DNA of 64,000 nucleotides from Leptolyngbya sp. PLA1 (lineage in GTDB: Bacteria > Planctomycetota > Phycisphaerae > Phycisphaerales > UBA1924), in NCBI GenBank assembly GCA_021405315.1, contig QWIH01000019.1, positions 33,857-97,856 on the forward strand. The letters are read 5' to 3'. The notes under the pieces were generated by a model. That model saw only the letters and a list, made by a program, of their open reading frames with translations, had not been told where the DNA came from and ran no database searches. Position 1 is the stretch's first letter. Every line of letters begins with the position of its first letter. Shown piece by piece: positions 63,293 through 64,000 of the stretch. Made by a program: the position numbers and the translations under genes.

Positions 63293-64000
63293 CCACCCTC
63301 CGCGTCATCTCCCCGGGCCTCCAATCCTCCATCCAGGACCTCGGCCGCCACGGCCTCGCCTTCCTCGGCGTCGCCCCAGCCGGTGCCGCAGACCATCTCG
63401 CCCACCGCATCGCCAACCGCCTCGTCGCCAACCCGGACTCCGCCGCCACCATCGAATGCACCCTCTCCGGCGACACCCTGCTCGCACAGGGCCACGCCCG
63501 CGTTGCCATCGCCGGCGCCGACGCCTCCCCTCGCATCCTCCGCGCGGGCCGCACCCTCGACGCCCCCGTCTTCCACCCCTTCCAACTCCTCCCGGGCGAC
63601 GAACTCGCCATCGGCCCCATCCGCACCGGCTGCCGAACCTACCTCGCCATCGCCGGAGGCTTCGACACCCCGCGCATCCTCTCCAGCCGCGCCGCGCACC
63701 TCGCCGCCGCCTTCCCCGACCTCAGCGGCAGGGCCCTCCGCGCCGCCGATTCCCTCCCCGTCGCCGCGCCGCCCGCGCCGCCCCACGATTCCCCCGACCC
63801 CGCCACGCTCCGACGCTTCTTCTCCGAGCACTCCCTCCGCCCAATCCTCTTCGTCCTCCCCGGCCCGGACGCCGCACTCCTCTCCCCCGATCACGCCGCA
63901 GCCATCTTCGACTCCAACCTCACCGTCAGCGCCCGCTCCAGCCGCGTCGGCGTCCGGCTCCATGGCGGCCCGCCCTTCACCCATCCTCCACGCACCAGCG
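63289..64000 (+). CDS. pxpC: 5-oxoprolinase subunit C (KipA/PxpC family), 3' end outside window
   Basis: The GTG start at 63289 overlaps the pxpB stop, and the frame is open to the end of the window (237 codons). The N-terminus LRVISPGLQSSIQDLGRHGLAFLGVAPAGAADHLAHRIANRLVAN is the subunit C signature. AIAGADA, GCRTYLAIAGGFDTP and the start of VSARSSRVGVRLHGGP follow. It pairs with PxpB in the 5-oxoproline (pyroglutamate) hydrolysing complex; pxpA would be expected beyond the edge. Confidence 0.9.
   Translation, partial: MTTLRVISPGLQSSIQDLGRHGLAFLGVAPAGAADHLAHRIANRLVANPDSAATIECTLSGDTLLAQGHARVAIAGADASPRILRAGRTLDAPVFHPFQLLPGDELAIGPIRTGCRTYLAIAGGFDTPRILSSRAAHLAAAFPDLSGRALRAADSLPVAAPPAPPHDSPDPATLRRFFSEHSLRPILFVLPGPDAALLSPDHAAAIFDSNLTVSARSSRVGVRLHGGPPFTHPPRTS

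Overview
The window is about 70% GC and is densely packed with genes on both strands. It looks like a planctomycete chromosome, probably of the Phycisphaerae type. The signs are a DUF1501 protein paired with a PSCyt1/DUF1549/DUF1553 cytochrome protein, secreted proteins with a C-terminal tag of the form (V/I)PAP + hydrophobic helix + Arg cluster (a PEP-CTERM variant), several large Ser/Thr kinases, an ECF sigma factor next to a kinase, and a flagellar locus. No rRNA, CRISPR array, transposase or integrase was seen.

Layout. 1-2695 (minus): a RiPP-type cluster with a 76-residue cysteine-free putative precursor, a SPASM-like radical SAM enzyme and a B12-type radical SAM enzyme that runs off the left edge. 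2960-7470: exported protein, GNAT, E2 acyltransferase, exported protein. 7592-12360: tRNA-Pro(CGG) followed by an arsenic island (arsR, an arsC-arsD fused frame, arsA, acr3), closed by a copy of the tRNA 3' end and a terminator. 12404-21634: FHA protein, transmembrane Ser/Thr kinase with TolB-like sensor, exported proteins, ankyrin protein, YdeI/DUF1905 protein, GH78 rhamnosidase. 21725-23125: DUF2892 protein plus a two-gene YeeE/YedE sulfur transporter. 23236-31335: SnoaL-like protein, TspO, small conserved protein, O-methyltransferase, ECF sigma factor, kinase-TPR protein, giant repeat-rich exported protein. 31329-39373: truD, the ribH-nusB-ftsY operon, tRNA-Met, type III glutamine synthetase, trpA, zinc-ribbon membrane protein, map. 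39524-46012: metH behind a long palindrome, DUF2071 protein, hutG-hutI. 46092-47517: rpmE, AOS-family PLP enzyme. 47682-56199 (minus): the flagellar run flgI-flgJ-flgN-flgK-flgL-fliW-csrA-flagellin. 56267-60631: the DUF1501/PSD1 pair. 60720-64000: class III fructose-bisphosphatase, then pxpB and partial pxpC.

How genes work together. ArsR, ArsC, ArsD, ArsA and Acr3 form a complete sense-reduce-chaperone-export arsenic pathway. The three metal-binding cysteines of ArsA fall at residues 113, 172 and 422. The flagellar block encodes the P-ring, rod-binding protein, hook-filament junction proteins and their chaperone, then filament. The order fliW-csrA-flagellin, with a consensus CsrA site on the flagellin Shine-Dalgarno sequence, fits CsrA-FliW control of filament synthesis. 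RibH-NusB-FtsY is a translationally coupled housekeeping operon.

Most notable points are the compact RiPP cluster, the arsenic island flanked by duplicated tRNA-Pro sequence, the ArsC-ArsD frame that keeps an internal ribosome binding site, a 36-bp G tract inside flgJ that could act as a phase switch, and the palindromic element over the metH promoter.
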